A stretch of 64,000 nucleotides of DNA from Paenactinomyces guangxiensis (GCF_016055185.1 NZ_JAECVR010000006.1:117557-181556); one strand, 5' to 3'. Positions 42,780 through 51,769 are shown, counted from the stretch's first letter. Numbers and translations are program-made. The notes: generated from the sequence alone by a model not told the origin.

Positions 42780-44051
42780 TTACCCATATTTTTTTATACG
42801 TATAAGCGCTTGCTCCCTGTGCCCCATAAAACGCTCTATTTTACATAGCCTTTCAGCATATTTACCTACAAATACACTTGCTTCAGGGGTGCATTTCTGA
42901 TACGTACATGTTTTTAAAAATTTACCTACCCAGAGCCCTCCCGTATACCGTGCAGCTCCTTTTGTAGGCAGGGTATGATTTGTACCGATAACCTTGTCCC
43001 CATACGCTACATTCGTTTCTGGCCCCAGAAATAAAGCACCGTAGTTTGTCATGTTTTCTAAAAAATAATCATTATCTTCGGTAAGTACTTCGACATGTTC
43101 GTAAGCCAATTTATCTGCCTCGATAACTGCTTCTTCTTTATTGTCAACCAGAATAATAGAGCCGTAATCTCTCCAGGCAACACTTGCCACATCGGCAGTC
43201 GGAAGCGTTCTCAGTTGCCGTTCAATTTCTTTGACCACTTCTTCTGCCAGCTTCTCTGAAGTAGTAATCAATGCCCCTGGAGAAGTGGGGCCATGTTCCG
43301 CCTGACCGAGGATATCGCACGCTACTATTTCTGGATCGGCCGTGTGATCTGCAATTACGAGAACTTCAGTAGGACCCGCTAATAAATCGATTCCGACCTT
43401 TCCAAACAGTTGTCTTTTCGCCTCCGCTACATAAGCATTTCCCGGGCCTACTAGCATATCTACAGCTTCGATGCTCTCTGTTCCTAATGCCATAGCAGCC
43501 ATAGCTTGAACTCCACCCAGAATATATATTTCATCAGCTCCGGCAAGCGCCATCGCTGTTACTGTAGCGGCAGGCAGCCCGCCATCAATTGGTGGTGTAC
43601 ATGCAATCACACGTTTAACCCCTGCCACTTTTGCTGTAACAATGCTCATATGTGCGGAAGCGACCATTGGGTATCTTCCTCCCGGCACGTAGCAGCCTAC
43701 ACTGTTTACCGGGATATTTTTGTGGCCCAAAATGACTCCGGGCAGCGTTTCCACCTCAATATCCTGGATGGCTTTTCTTTGCTGGATAGCAAAGTTCCTC
43801 ACTTGTTCTTGAGCAAACCGAATGTCATTAATGGTTTGTTCGGGAAGACTATTGATACATTCTTCTATTTGCTTCGCGGATAGTTTGAAACTTTTTGGAG
43901 ACCACTTATCAAATCGTACAGAAAATTCCCGTACAGCCTCATCTCCACGTTGTGTTACTTGCTGGATAATGTCTTTTACAGACTCGGTTATTTGAGTACT
44001 TAGATTTTCGATCTCACCTTGGCGATCTCCAATCTTCAAATATTTTGCCAT
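42780..44051 (-). CDS. Histidinol dehydrogenase family protein (HpsN-like catabolic dehydrogenase)
   Basis: 423 residues. It keeps the HisD fold and cofactor regions: [75 protein letters not shown], and zinc ligands in [11 protein letters not shown]. It lies among catabolic genes with no his genes. HisD paralogs such as sulfopropanediol 3-dehydrogenase (HpsN) oxidise primary alcohols to acids in two NAD-dependent steps, and this is likely here. ATG 44051 follows AGGAGAGATAAT. It sits 24 bases after the aldehyde dehydrogenase gene. Confidence 0.85.
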   Translation of the reverse strand: MAKYLKIGDRQGEIENLSTQITESVKDIIQQVTQRGDEAVREFSVRFDKWSPKSFKLSAKQIEECINSLPEQTINDIRFAQEQVRNFAIQQRKAIQDIEVETLPGVILGHKNIPVNSVGCYVPGGRYPMVASAHMSIVTAKVAGVKRVIACTPPIDGGLPAATVTAMALAGADEIYILGGVQAMAAMALGTESIEAVDMLVGPGNAYVAEAKRQLFGKVGIDLLAGPTEVLVIADHTADPEIVACDILGQAEHGPTSPGALITTSEKLAEEVVKEIERQLRTLPTADVASVAWRDYGSIILVDNKEEAVIEADKLAYEHVEVLTEDNDYFLENMTNYGALFLGPETNVAYGDKVIGTNHTLPTKGAARYTGGLWVGKFLKTCTYQKCTPEASVFVGKYAERLCKIERFMGHREQALIRIKKYG

Positions 44052-44075
44052 ATTATCTCTCCTAACCATTATCAT

Positions 44076-45587
44076 TTAACTATATCTTTTAATTTCATCG
44101 GAATCCTCATACCAATCAAAGGATTGCCGATCATAATTTACGATGATACTTTTTACTTCAGTATAGTCTCTGAAGCATTCAACTCCATTTTCTCGTCCGA
44201 TTCCACTATCCTTTACTCCACCCCATGGTGAAGAGGGGTCCAGCCGATGGTGATCGTTAATCCACACGATCCCGCATTCCAATTTATCCGCGACAGCATG
44301 GGCGCGCTTCACATCGTTCGTCCAAACGCCCATTGCTAAGCCAAAATCGGTTGCATTAGCTAATTGGATTGCCTCCTCCTCTGTTTCGAACGGAATGAGA
44401 CAGGTAACAGGACCGAACACTTCTTCCTGGGCTATTCTCATTTCGTTATGAACATCCTTAAATATGGTCGGCTGATAAAAATACCCCGCCGGCATTTCTT
44501 TCGGACGAGTTCCTCCGTATAGGAGAGTAGCTCCTTCGTTAAGGGCAATTTGAACATAATCCTCCGTTTTCTTTAGCTGCATTTCTGAAATAAGCGGTCC
44601 CATTTGCGTTGATAGTTCCAGCGGATCCCCCAGACGGATTGATTTCGCTTTCTCTACCAATCTTTCAGCAAACTCGTTATAAATAGATGTGTGAACGAGC
44701 AATCTAGCTCCTTGGACACAGGTTTGACCTGTTGCAATAAAAGAGGCAAATGCAGCACCATTAACAGCTTGCTCCAAATCGCAATCCTCAAAAAACAGCA
44801 CAGACGCTTTGCCCCCTAATTCACAAGAAACCTTAGCAAGATTACTGCCCGCCATACTTGCCACTTTCTTGCCCGTTTGAGTTCCGCCTGTTAGATCGAT
44901 CTTATTTATTTCCGGATGATTGCATAATTCTGCCCCTGCTACTGGACCAAACCCAGTTACTACATTAAAGGCACCCCTTGGCAATCCTTCATCCAACGCG
45001 ATACGGGCAAGCATTAATGTCGTAATCGGTGTAAACTCTGACGGTTTCACTACCACTGAGTTCCCGGCAGCCAGAGCAGCCACTAATTTTTTAATTAAAA
45101 TCAGCATCGGATGGTTCCAAGGCGTTACAATTGCAATAACCCCTAAAGGAACTCGTTTTGTATAATTCAAGTAATTCCCGGAAAAGGGAGGAACCGTCCC
45201 TTCAAAGGTTCGAATTAATCCTGCGTAATAGTCAAACCATTCCGGCAATCTTTTTAATTGTGCCGCCATCTCCCTAATTGGCCGTCCTGTACAAAGTGAT
45301 TCTAAATAGATGAATGTTTCCAGTTCTCGTTCCAATCTATCTCCTATTCTCTGTAAAATTTTTGCCCGCTGAGAAACGCCCATTCTTGACCAAATACCTG
45401 ATTCAAAACATTGTCGAGCTGAGTTTACAGCAGAGTCAACGTCTTCTGCCCCTCCTTCGGCCACCTCGGTGATCTTTTCTCCAGTCGCGGGATTATATAC
45501 TTGAAAGTATTTATTTGTAGAGACTTGTTGCTCCTCTCCATTAATAAACAGGTCATATCTATTTTTCAGTTTTACCAATTTGACCAT
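44076..45587 (-). CDS. Aldehyde dehydrogenase family protein
   Basis: 503 residues: TPWNHPMLILIKKLVAALAA (cofactor loop), general base Glu256 in VSCELGGKA, nucleophile Cys290 in FIATGQTCVQGARLL, and EEVFGPVTCLIPFE. It oxidises an aldehyde to the acid with NAD(P). ATG 45587 is very close to AAAGG; the TTG at 45578 has better spacing. It lies between the ACMSD-like and HisD-like genes and fits a betaine-aldehyde or hydroxymuconic-semialdehyde type role. Pairing with a decarboxylase-like amidohydrolase recalls 2-aminomuconate semialdehyde chemistry, which is an inference. Confidence 0.92.
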   Translation of the reverse strand: MVKLVKLKNRYDLFINGEEQQVSTNKYFQVYNPATGEKITEVAEGGAEDVDSAVNSARQCFESGIWSRMGVSQRAKILQRIGDRLERELETFIYLESLCTGRPIREMAAQLKRLPEWFDYYAGLIRTFEGTVPPFSGNYLNYTKRVPLGVIAIVTPWNHPMLILIKKLVAALAAGNSVVVKPSEFTPITTLMLARIALDEGLPRGAFNVVTGFGPVAGAELCNHPEINKIDLTGGTQTGKKVASMAGSNLAKVSCELGGKASVLFFEDCDLEQAVNGAAFASFIATGQTCVQGARLLVHTSIYNEFAERLVEKAKSIRLGDPLELSTQMGPLISEMQLKKTEDYVQIALNEGATLLYGGTRPKEMPAGYFYQPTIFKDVHNEMRIAQEEVFGPVTCLIPFETEEEAIQLANATDFGLAMGVWTNDVKRAHAVADKLECGIVWINDHHRLDPSSPWGGVKDSGIGRENGVECFRDYTEVKSIIVNYDRQSFDWYEDSDEIKRYS

Positions 45588-45613
45588 CCTTTATTTTATA
45601 AAGTTTAATGGAA

Positions 45614-46600
45614 TTAAAGTTTAAGCAAGCGAGCAGCATTTTCTCCAAATATTTTTCTTTTTTGAGATACGCTTAGACCTTTTACACTATTAATTAAACT
45701 AATTGGGTCTTCATCTCCCATATCGAACGGAAAATCTGTTCCCAGAACCACACGGTCTTCCCCTTGGGTCTCAATTAAAAATTTCAATGCTTCTGGGTTA
45801 AATGTAATCGTATCAAAGATTAATTTTCGAACGTCCTCAGTTGGAGAAGACTCCAGGTTTAGTTTTGTTTCAGCGCGAACTTTGTGCCCGTGCTCCAGCC
45901 TGCCTACCTGGTAAGGGATAAACCCTCCACCGTGTGCAAAATATAATTTTAACTTAGGAAACTTCTGTAATAGTCCTCCAAATACGATATGTGAAATCGA
46001 TACGGATGTATCAATGAGATTTCCCAATAGGTTCGTTAAATAATAGGATTCCAAACCTTTTTTATTGCCCAAGTAATACGGATGAAAAAACACTAACATA
46101 TCTAGTTCTTCAACTTTTTGAAAGAAAGGAAGGAATCGCCTATCATCAAATTGAACCCCTTCGACATGAGATCCTAACTCGATTGCGTTTAGTCCTAATT
46201 CATCGTGGCACCTCTGCAATTCAAGAATCGCTTCGTCGGGATCATTCAGAGGAACAATTCCCATTCCTGCAAAACGATCCGGATTGGCCCTTACAAATTC
46301 AGATACACTGTCATTATAGATACGGCATACGAGCTTAGTAGTTTCTAAATCAGACCAATAGTAGAAAATCGTTGGTGGAGCGGATAAAACAGACATATCC
46401 AGCTTTTTCATTTCCATGTCCTGTAATTTTGCACTCACATCATAAAATGTTCTAAATAAAGGGTACTTAAAGCCCTCTTTGTGGTTAAAAAACTCCAAAT
46501 CTCCATTTTCCTCAACCTGTATTCCAAAACGATCCGGTTCTTTTCTTACTTCTTCTATAAACCTTTCAGGAATAAAGTGGCTGTGAATATCGATTCTCAT
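45614..46600 (-). CDS. Amidohydrolase family 2 protein (ACMSD/resorcylate decarboxylase-like)
   Basis: 328 residues. Metal ligands HxH at residues 6 and 8 (RIDIHSHF), a later LVFFHPYYLG His, KLYFAHGGGFIPYQ and the Asp in VLGTDFPFDMG. This set is typical of ACMSD, gamma-resorcylate decarboxylase and related zinc-dependent non-oxidative decarboxylases or hydrolases. It likely removes a carboxyl group from, or hydrolyses, a ring-derived acid. ATG 46600 overlaps nothing; the isochorismatase stop is 9 bases upstream. It belongs to the minus-strand catabolic operon. Confidence 0.88.
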   Translation of the reverse strand: MRIDIHSHFIPERFIEEVRKEPDRFGIQVEENGDLEFFNHKEGFKYPLFRTFYDVSAKLQDMEMKKLDMSVLSAPPTIFYYWSDLETTKLVCRIYNDSVSEFVRANPDRFAGMGIVPLNDPDEAILELQRCHDELGLNAIELGSHVEGVQFDDRRFLPFFQKVEELDMLVFFHPYYLGNKKGLESYYLTNLLGNLIDTSVSISHIVFGGLLQKFPKLKLYFAHGGGFIPYQVGRLEHGHKVRAETKLNLESSPTEDVRKLIFDTITFNPEALKFLIETQGEDRVVLGTDFPFDMGDEDPISLINSVKGLSVSQKRKIFGENAARLLKL

Positions 46601-46609
46601 TTAAAACGA

Positions 46610-47230
46610 TCACCCCAATTCCTCCAATAATTGCTTTGAGTCCTTTACGCTTCCGTAAGCGCTTTCAATCACCTTTAAAGCAGCCTCATGAAGTTCAGGT
46701 CCATCCATGCTGTCCACACAGTTTTTTACGATCACTACCCTGTAATCCAGGCAGCTCGCATATGTGCTTGTTGCTAAAACACAACTATTCGTGTTGACAC
46801 CTGTGATCAATAATGTTTCTATTTGCAGTGAATCTAGTAAAAACTTTAAATCCGTATGAAGAAAGCAGTTATATCGTTTCTTTGTGTCAACAACATAGTC
46901 TCCATCCTCGAAAACGCCTGGCATCAACTCCAGCCCCGCAGAATCCTTCAAATTATGATTCAATATGTTTTTCCTCGAAGCACTGTCATCTGACTGAATA
47001 TCTTTCCAGTACCGATTATTTAAGATCTCTTCTTGACTTCGATATGCCGTAACGACATGAATAACGGGAATGTTTAATTCACGGATTTGTCTTAGAAACT
47101 CTGAGTTTTCCTTCACCACTCGTTCAGATTGCTCTGTGCTTAATGGTAATGTCGCTACTGATGGATCTAAATGTCCCCGATGCAAATCTATTGTTAATAC
47201 TGCACATTTCCCCAATAATTTGTTCATCAT
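46610..47230 (-). CDS. Isochorismatase-family cysteine hydrolase (amidase type)
   Basis: 206 residues. The catalytic triad is visible: Asp15 in VLTIDLHRGHLD, Lys117 or Lys118 in VDTKKRYNCF, Cys150 in TGVNTNSCVLAT. The family includes N-carbamoylsarcosine, maleamate, nicotinamide and biuret amidases, so hydrolysis of an amide or carbamoyl group is likely. ATG 47230 or 47227 after AAGGAGGAG; it begins 12 bases after the MFS stop, so it is co-transcribed. An amide-bearing, nitrogen-containing substrate for the cluster is the main inference. Confidence 0.88.
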   Translation of the reverse strand: MMNKLLGKCAVLTIDLHRGHLDPSVATLPLSTEQSERVVKENSEFLRQIRELNIPVIHVVTAYRSQEEILNNRYWKDIQSDDSASRKNILNHNLKDSAGLELMPGVFEDGDYVVDTKKRYNCFLHTDLKFLLDSLQIETLLITGVNTNSCVLATSTYASCLDYRVVIVKNCVDSMDGPELHEAALKVIESAYGSVKDSKQLLEELG

Positions 47231-47242
47231 ACTCCTCCTTCA

Positions 47243-48568
47243 TCATTCAATCGTAACACCCTTTGTTTCTTTAACAAAGAAAGTGGCGATCAGACCAATC
47301 ACAAAGACACATGACAGAACAGCAGCTGCATTGCTGATTGAACCGAAAGCGGTTACAAGAAAAGGAATGGTCAAAGGAGCAAAAGCTACAAGATAACGGC
47401 TAATATTGAAACAGAATGTGGAACCCGTTCCACGAACATGGGTAGGATAGATCTCCGCGAGCCAGATGGCCAATCCGCTAAACAATCCAAATACAAAGAA
47501 TCCTAGGAATGGAGTAGCAATCATATAGCCTTCATAGCTATCGACACTGAGAAAAACAATAGGGGCAAAAATCAATGAACCAGCCATTGAAAAAATGAAT
47601 GTCTTCTTTCTTCCCCACCAGTCGGCCAAAAATCCCCAACTCGCATAGCCGAATACACCACCACCGTTATAAAGCATCGCCACGATACTAACTTTTTGAG
47701 CAACTATTTTCGCATCAAGTCCTTGTTCAGATAACATTGTATTTACGATTGTTGGGATCCATCCGCCGATAGCCCAGTTGCCAATAAGGGCAGCAGTTGC
47801 TATTACTACGGCTATAAATGTGATTCTGCCATACTCATTTTTAAAGATTTCTTTAAGAGCAAATCCCTTTAAGCTTTTTTCTTCTTCAGTAAGTGCTTTT
47901 TTGGTATTTTTTAATTCCTTCCGTCTTTCGTTTACTTTTTTCCATTTCTCAGGTTCTTCAAGATGTTTTCGAATGTATAATATTAATAGTGCCGGTAAGA
48001 CGCCGACCAAAAATACCGAACGCCATCCAAACCCTGCAGTACTTAAAATGTAATACAAAAGTGCTGAAAGGAAATAACCAACACTATATCCGCTCATCAT
48101 GATTCCAATTGCCTTTGCCCGGTGTTTAGCTTTCCAAACCTCGGTAATCAGGGCTGCACCGATGGCAAATTCTGGACCAGAACCTAAGCCGGTAAAAAAC
48201 CGGAAGATTGCTAATTGAGTAATGTCCTGTGCAATCGCGCATAACCCCGTAAATACGGAATACATCAGAATTCCGATTGTCAGGACTTTAACCCTTCCCC
48301 AGTAATCAGTAAGCAGTCCAAACAAAATTCCGCCAGTTGCCCATCCAACCAGATAAGTGGTCATTACTATCGATCCGTTCGATGCTATTTGCTGGGTTGT
48401 CGCTGTCCCCCCTAAAATTTCGGTAACAGCTGGCTTAAGGACTAAACCAAAAAAACTAGAATCTAAAGCATCCATCATCCACCCTAAAAAGGTTGCCCAC
48501 AGGACAATATAGGAGTAACGGCTGATTTCATTCTTTTCTTCCAGTCTGAGATCTTTAGATGACTGCAC
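47243..48568 (-). CDS. MFS transporter, aromatic-acid/sialate symporter-like
   Basis: 441 residues, about 12 helices: WATFLGWMMDALDSSFFGLV (TM1 with Asp pair), GILFGLLTDYWGRVKVLT, FFTGLGSGPEFAIGAALITE and EVWKAKHRAKAIGIMMSGYS are typical of the AAHS/SHS families that carry aromatic or organic acids with protons. A long Lys/Glu-rich loop (KKVNERRKELKNTKKALTEE) separates the halves. The start is GTG 48568, 6 bases after GGGGGG. It heads the intact part of the catabolic operon and probably imports its substrate. Confidence 0.88.
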   Translation of the reverse strand: MQSSKDLRLEEKNEISRYSYIVLWATFLGWMMDALDSSFFGLVLKPAVTEILGGTATTQQIASNGSIVMTTYLVGWATGGILFGLLTDYWGRVKVLTIGILMYSVFTGLCAIAQDITQLAIFRFFTGLGSGPEFAIGAALITEVWKAKHRAKAIGIMMSGYSVGYFLSALLYYILSTAGFGWRSVFLVGVLPALLILYIRKHLEEPEKWKKVNERRKELKNTKKALTEEEKSLKGFALKEIFKNEYGRITFIAVVIATAALIGNWAIGGWIPTIVNTMLSEQGLDAKIVAQKVSIVAMLYNGGGVFGYASWGFLADWWGRKKTFIFSMAGSLIFAPIVFLSVDSYEGYMIATPFLGFFVFGLFSGLAIWLAEIYPTHVRGTGSTFCFNISRYLVAFAPLTIPFLVTAFGSISNAAAVLSCVFVIGLIATFFVKETKGVTIE

Positions 48569-48762
48569 ATTCTTCCCCCCCTTGTAAATTAACAATGAAA
48601 TATCGTTGTCAAATCACCTTTAAACACATATTAATTGTATTGAATATCAATTTTTATATTGGACCGTTAAACAAGAGATGTCTTTTGACATTTTCCTCCT
48701 ACCGTTCTATTTTCAATCTCATTTGCTGAATTGGCTTAGATCTGCTTCATTTGCGCATGTTA

Positions 48763-49137
48763 TTATTCCCAGAGAGCAAGGGCCCGGACAGGACACCCAG
48801 TGCCTCCTACTAATCTTAGGGGTGTCATCAGAAATTGAAAGCGATGAACAGGAATTTTATTCATATTAGCAATTAACTCTGTATGAACAACTAATCTTTC
48901 ACCATGTCTCGTATGATTTGGGTACGTAATATCTGCAGGATTATCGGTACTGATAGCGTCTGTGCAAACGTTTACAACTCCTTGATCTAAAATCCAATCA
49001 GTTGCTTCTCCATCTAACCCCGGATATTCGGTTACAAATACTTCAGGGTCATTCCATTTTTCTGACACACCTGTGTAATACATCAATGTATCACCTGGTT
49101 GGATCGTAACCTTTTTATACAAGGAATAAAATTTCAT
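48763..49137 (-). pseudogene. Cyclase/kynurenine formamidase-family gene, 5'-truncated
   Basis: The frame carries VTIQPGDTLMYYTGVSEKWN, DPEVFVTEYPGLDGEATDWI and PLRLVGGTGCPVRALALWE. This is the second half of the cyclase (KynB-like) family, whose full proteins are 200-260 residues and begin with an HxGTHxD zinc site near residue 50. That metal site is missing, and upstream of about 49110 the frame turns into AT-rich noise with no ribosome site. It lies upstream of the MFS gene on the same strand and was presumably the first hydrolase of the cluster before truncation. Confidence 0.7.
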
Positions 49138-49230
49138 GATTTGAAAGCATATGGGTTGAAAAATCCTATTTATTAGTATAAAATGCTTTATTTTCCATAT
49201 TTTTTGTAAAAATAAACAAATATATGCCAA

Positions 49231-49737
49231 AAATTGGATATTATGTGATTGATCACGTTAATTTTGTTTCATAAAATGAAAAATACTTTATATGAAATTT
49301 GGAATTGTTATGAGCTGAATAGTAAAATTTCCTGTCAGTTTAGTGGAATTACTATAAAATTGATTTTCATTGTTATGAATAAGGATACAAAGTGGTGGAA
49401 TCTACAGTGATCATACGAAGAGCTAGTTTTATCCGAAGTTGGCGATTGGACTTTTCATCATGGGACGGAAAAGTCCTTTTGAAAAAATCATACGGAGTTT
49501 CCGATCCTTTCTTTGATAGCGTCGAGTCATGGACAAGCACAAGATCTTTCCAAGCCTTCATTTGTTCTTCTCTTTCACGAAAAGCCTGACCATTTTCCCA
49601 ATCGGAGCTGACACCCAAAATTTAAAAATTAGGGGTACGGACACATAACCATCAAGTTAAGATTTATATCACCAAAAAGAAAAAACACATTCTCGTATGT
49701 GACGGAAGTCCATGTCATAGCTTTTTGTAGCCGGATC
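49231..49737. other. AT-rich region with possible gene debris
   Basis: Mostly non-coding. A minus-strand frame at 49373-49618 (KAWKDLVLVHDSTLSKKGSE, PYDFFKRTFPSHDEKSNRQL) has natural composition but no ribosome site or recognised family and may be a gene scrap. No promoter for the catabolic operon could be placed. Confidence 0.35.
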
Positions 49738-50094
49738 CTAACTCTTTGCAATGTAGCGATAAGCGTTAATCATAATTTGGATCTGGGTTATCTGGCGAAT
49801 CTGGATCATCTTCTCCAGTAAAGGATCCTGATCGTACTTACCGTAGCGATATAACCATAAGTCGCTTCTGCTCTGCCAATTGGCTTGTACAACATCTCCA
49901 CATCGGTACGGGTGTTATAACCATGGTAGGAGGTTTGATCACCTATATCTTTATGGTTAATCAGTGCCAGACGTTTGCTTGCTGAAGATCACCTGTAGGT
50001 TGACAACCTTAGCACCTTCGAGTGCTTTCAATACTTCTCTGCTCAGACCCAGGTCGACAAAATCCGTGGTTTTGCCCAAATTCAGTATGCCATG
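49738..50094 (-). pseudogene. Unrecognised gene with at least two frameshifts
   Basis: Successive minus frames read LSREVLKALEGAKVVNLQVI; then YHGYNTRTDVEMLYKPIGRA; then YGKYDQDPLLEKMIQIRQIT and INAYRYIAKS before the stop. They look like one protein broken by frameshifts near 49970 and 49845. Its 5' end is cut at about 50095, where the XRE scrap begins on the other strand. Family unknown. Confidence 0.45.
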
Positions 50095-50181
50095 ACCACC
50101 CATTGGGGAGATCAACTTATATCAAAGGATCAAAAAGTACTGATTCAAAAGCTGATCGCAGCAGTACTCGACAATGGTTAA
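50092..50181 (+). pseudogene. XRE-regulator C-terminal scrap upstream of DUF1657 copy 2
   Basis: TTHWGDQLISKDQKVLIQKL, nearly identical to the tail of the regulator at 28312. Only 29 codons remain; the HTH is gone. As at 28.6 kb it is followed by the repeat element and DUF1657, so the whole module was duplicated and this regulator then lost. Confidence 0.75.
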
Positions 50182-50203
50182 TCTTTGAAAGGACCTGAGA
50201 ATA

Positions 50204-50316
50204 TAAAAAAACCGTCTGTGGTTTAAATGCAGACGGTTTAGTCATGTTCAGGGTCTTTATCTCTTTATTCGTATCCTACTCAGGACTTTTAGGTTTCCAT
50301 ATTGTAACATCTACTA
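50204..50316 (+). repeat. Intergenic repeat element, copy C
   Basis: Hairpin AACCGTCTG...CAGACGGTT (50210-50238) and the tail with CATGTTCAGGGTCTT, TTATTCGTATCCTACTCAGG and TGTAACATCTACTA. It aligns with copies A and B. Confidence 0.8.
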
Positions 50317-50330
50317 AATGATCGAGTTCC

Positions 50331-50360
50331 TGAATACATTTTTATTGATTGTGAAAACTA
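50331..50360 (+). promoter_or_regulatory. Candidate forespore (sigma G/F-type) promoter of DUF1657 gene 2
   Basis: TGAATA, 17 bases, AAAACTA. The same layout as at 28896-28924, with a better -35. The spacer is conserved too. Confidence 0.5.
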
Positions 50361-50397
50361 CGTGTTGTAAATATCCCTCACCAAGGAGTAGATTGTC

Positions 50398-50604
50398 ATG
50401 ACGATAGGTACAAAGATCCAACAAACTGTTGCCAGTGCAGAAAGTGTTGCCGCTAACCTCAAATCCTTTGCACTCGATACGAATGATCAACAAGCGAAAC
50501 AAATGTATAACCAACTTGCTCAAAACGTTGAGGCCATTATCCAACAACTCAAAAACCGAGAGCAGCAAGTGATGGCAGAAGAACCCCAGTATAAGCAACA
50601 ATAA
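50398..50604 (+). CDS. DUF1657 family protein, copy 2
   Basis: 68 residues, differing from copy 1 at only a few positions (KIQQTVASAESVAANLKSFA; NVEAIIQQLKNREQQVMAEE). It ends EEPQYKQQ. ATG 50398 follows AAGGAGTAG. Promoter, ribosome site and gene are all conserved with copy 1, and it is intact, so both copies may be expressed in the forespore. The downstream terminator has decayed on its left arm. Confidence 0.85.
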   Translation: MTIGTKIQQTVASAESVAANLKSFALDTNDQQAKQMYNQLAQNVEAIIQQLKNREQQVMAEEPQYKQQ

Positions 50605-50773
50605 CAAAAAGGGCCTTTTAAAGTTTCTTCAACATACAAAAAACTCTGTTTCCTCTCAAGGTTACAGCGTTTTTTGTATTCCCTTGGTGGATTCCTCTGT
50701 CCTGGAAGTGTTGTTATTTTCAGTAGATCAGCCTAAATCCTGCTTTCGTGTATCCTGCGGTGACCCGTAGAAA

Positions 50774-51001
50774 TTAGGCATTGCGCCCCATTTTTTCCTG
50801 TATCATTTTTTCTATTCGTTCAAACCTTTCGTCAATACTTACCATCCTTCGTTGAATTTCTTCTGCTATCCTCATATGCTTTGTGATGATTTGTTCCACG
50901 TCTTCAGACTTTCTCCTTTTTGCACCTTGAATAGGGATCTCTTCACCATGGATGGGAATCGCGTATGGCCTGTATGGATAATAAGGATAACCAGAATACA
51001 T
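50774..51001 (-). CDS. Small Tyr/Pro-rich protein with coiled-coil tail
   Basis: 75 residues from ATG 51001 after GGGAAGTGAG; an ATG at 51016 lacks a ribosome site. The N terminus is YSGYPYYPYRPYAIPIHGEE. The rest is a charged coiled coil (MRIAEEIQRRMVSIDERFER). Tyr/Pro-rich short proteins in spore formers are often coat-related, which is only suggestive. No family recognised. Confidence 0.6.
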   Translation of the reverse strand: MYSGYPYYPYRPYAIPIHGEEIPIQGAKRRKSEDVEQIITKHMRIAEEIQRRMVSIDERFERIEKMIQEKMGRNA

Positions 51002-51287
51002 TTTCTCACTTCCCATTTTGTTTTAGTGATTTCCCTCCCCATTATATGAGTTGTATAGGATTCTGGCCGGGATTACTCCGCCTATATTTAGTGGTTTAGG
51101 CTTATTTTTTCAAAACGTCACTTTTTATACTCATTGGAAGATGAGACTTTCTCCTTAACAATATCGTTTCTTCAACTTACTTCACTTTTGTAAGTGCTCC
51201 TAATGCCTTTTAGCGTAAGGTACTTACTTTAAGTGTGTGATCAAAATGTGATCATTTGGCCTTTTCTGACCCGATTCCATTTCCTTA

Positions 51288-51321
51288 CAAACGCGAAAAC
51301 CCCCGGAACACCGAGGGTTTG
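51288..51321 (-). terminator. Terminator of tRNA-Ala
   Basis: On the minus strand AACCCTCGG-tgtt-CCGGGGGTT, then TTCGCGTTTG. It begins 3 bases after the tRNA CCA end. Confidence 0.8.
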
Positions 51322-51323
51322 GT

Positions 51324-51399
51324 TGGTGGAGCATAGCGGGCTCGAACCGCTGACCTCTACACTGCCAGTGTAGCGCTCTCCCAGCTGAGCTAATGCCCC
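51324..51399 (-). tRNA. tRNA-Ala (anticodon GGC)
   Basis: 76 bases including an encoded CCA. Acceptor stem GGGGCAT/ATGCTCC (one G-U), D-arm AGCTCAGCTGGGAGAGC, anticodon stem CTACA/TGTAG with loop CTGGCAG (anticodon GGC), T-arm AGCGGTTCGAACCCGCT. All features of an elongator alanine tRNA are present. It appears to be transcribed alone, with its own terminator. Confidence 0.95.
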
Positions 51400-51519
51400 A
51401 TATCAACAATTTTATTTTCATCAACTGACGGCAAGACTTATTTTAAAACAGTCCAGCGAAAAAGTCAAGCACATATTAATCATCTATTGATCATCTATTT
51501 TATATATTTGCGAGGGAGA

Positions 51520-51603
51520 AAACCCCTTGCTTTAACTATGGGGATGAAAGTGAGCGTCGGACAGGGGAGGGTTGATCCCTCTCGCATGTCCGACATTTTT
51601 TTG
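51520..51603 (+). ncRNA. IS200/IS605-like end fragment ending in a strong terminator; possible small RNA
   Basis: CCCCTTGCTTTAACTATGGGG followed by ATGAAAGTGAG, the same motif as at about 58016-58050, then a long stem GTCGGACA...TGTCCGAC with inner GAGGG/CCCTC and ATTTTTTT. No gene lies upstream on this strand, so the terminator may close a small RNA. TATATT at 51502-51508 could serve as -10. Transcription is inferred. Confidence 0.4.
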
Positions 51604-51769
51604 AAAAATACAGTACAAACACATGTTCCTTTGTTAATATTTACCTAAGTTGCTCTTTGAAAAGTGGATAGCATATCGGGTTGTGCAAGCCAATCGTCTT
51701 GCATGTAAAATGCTATGCGTACCTGATTGGCCAGGCTGAAAAGCGAAAACCAAGCAGTAAGTCCGGCCT

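Noticed and set aside
42780..44051. Biosynthetic hisD
   Set aside because: No other his gene nearby and the context is catabolic; motifs are closer to HpsN-like paralogues.
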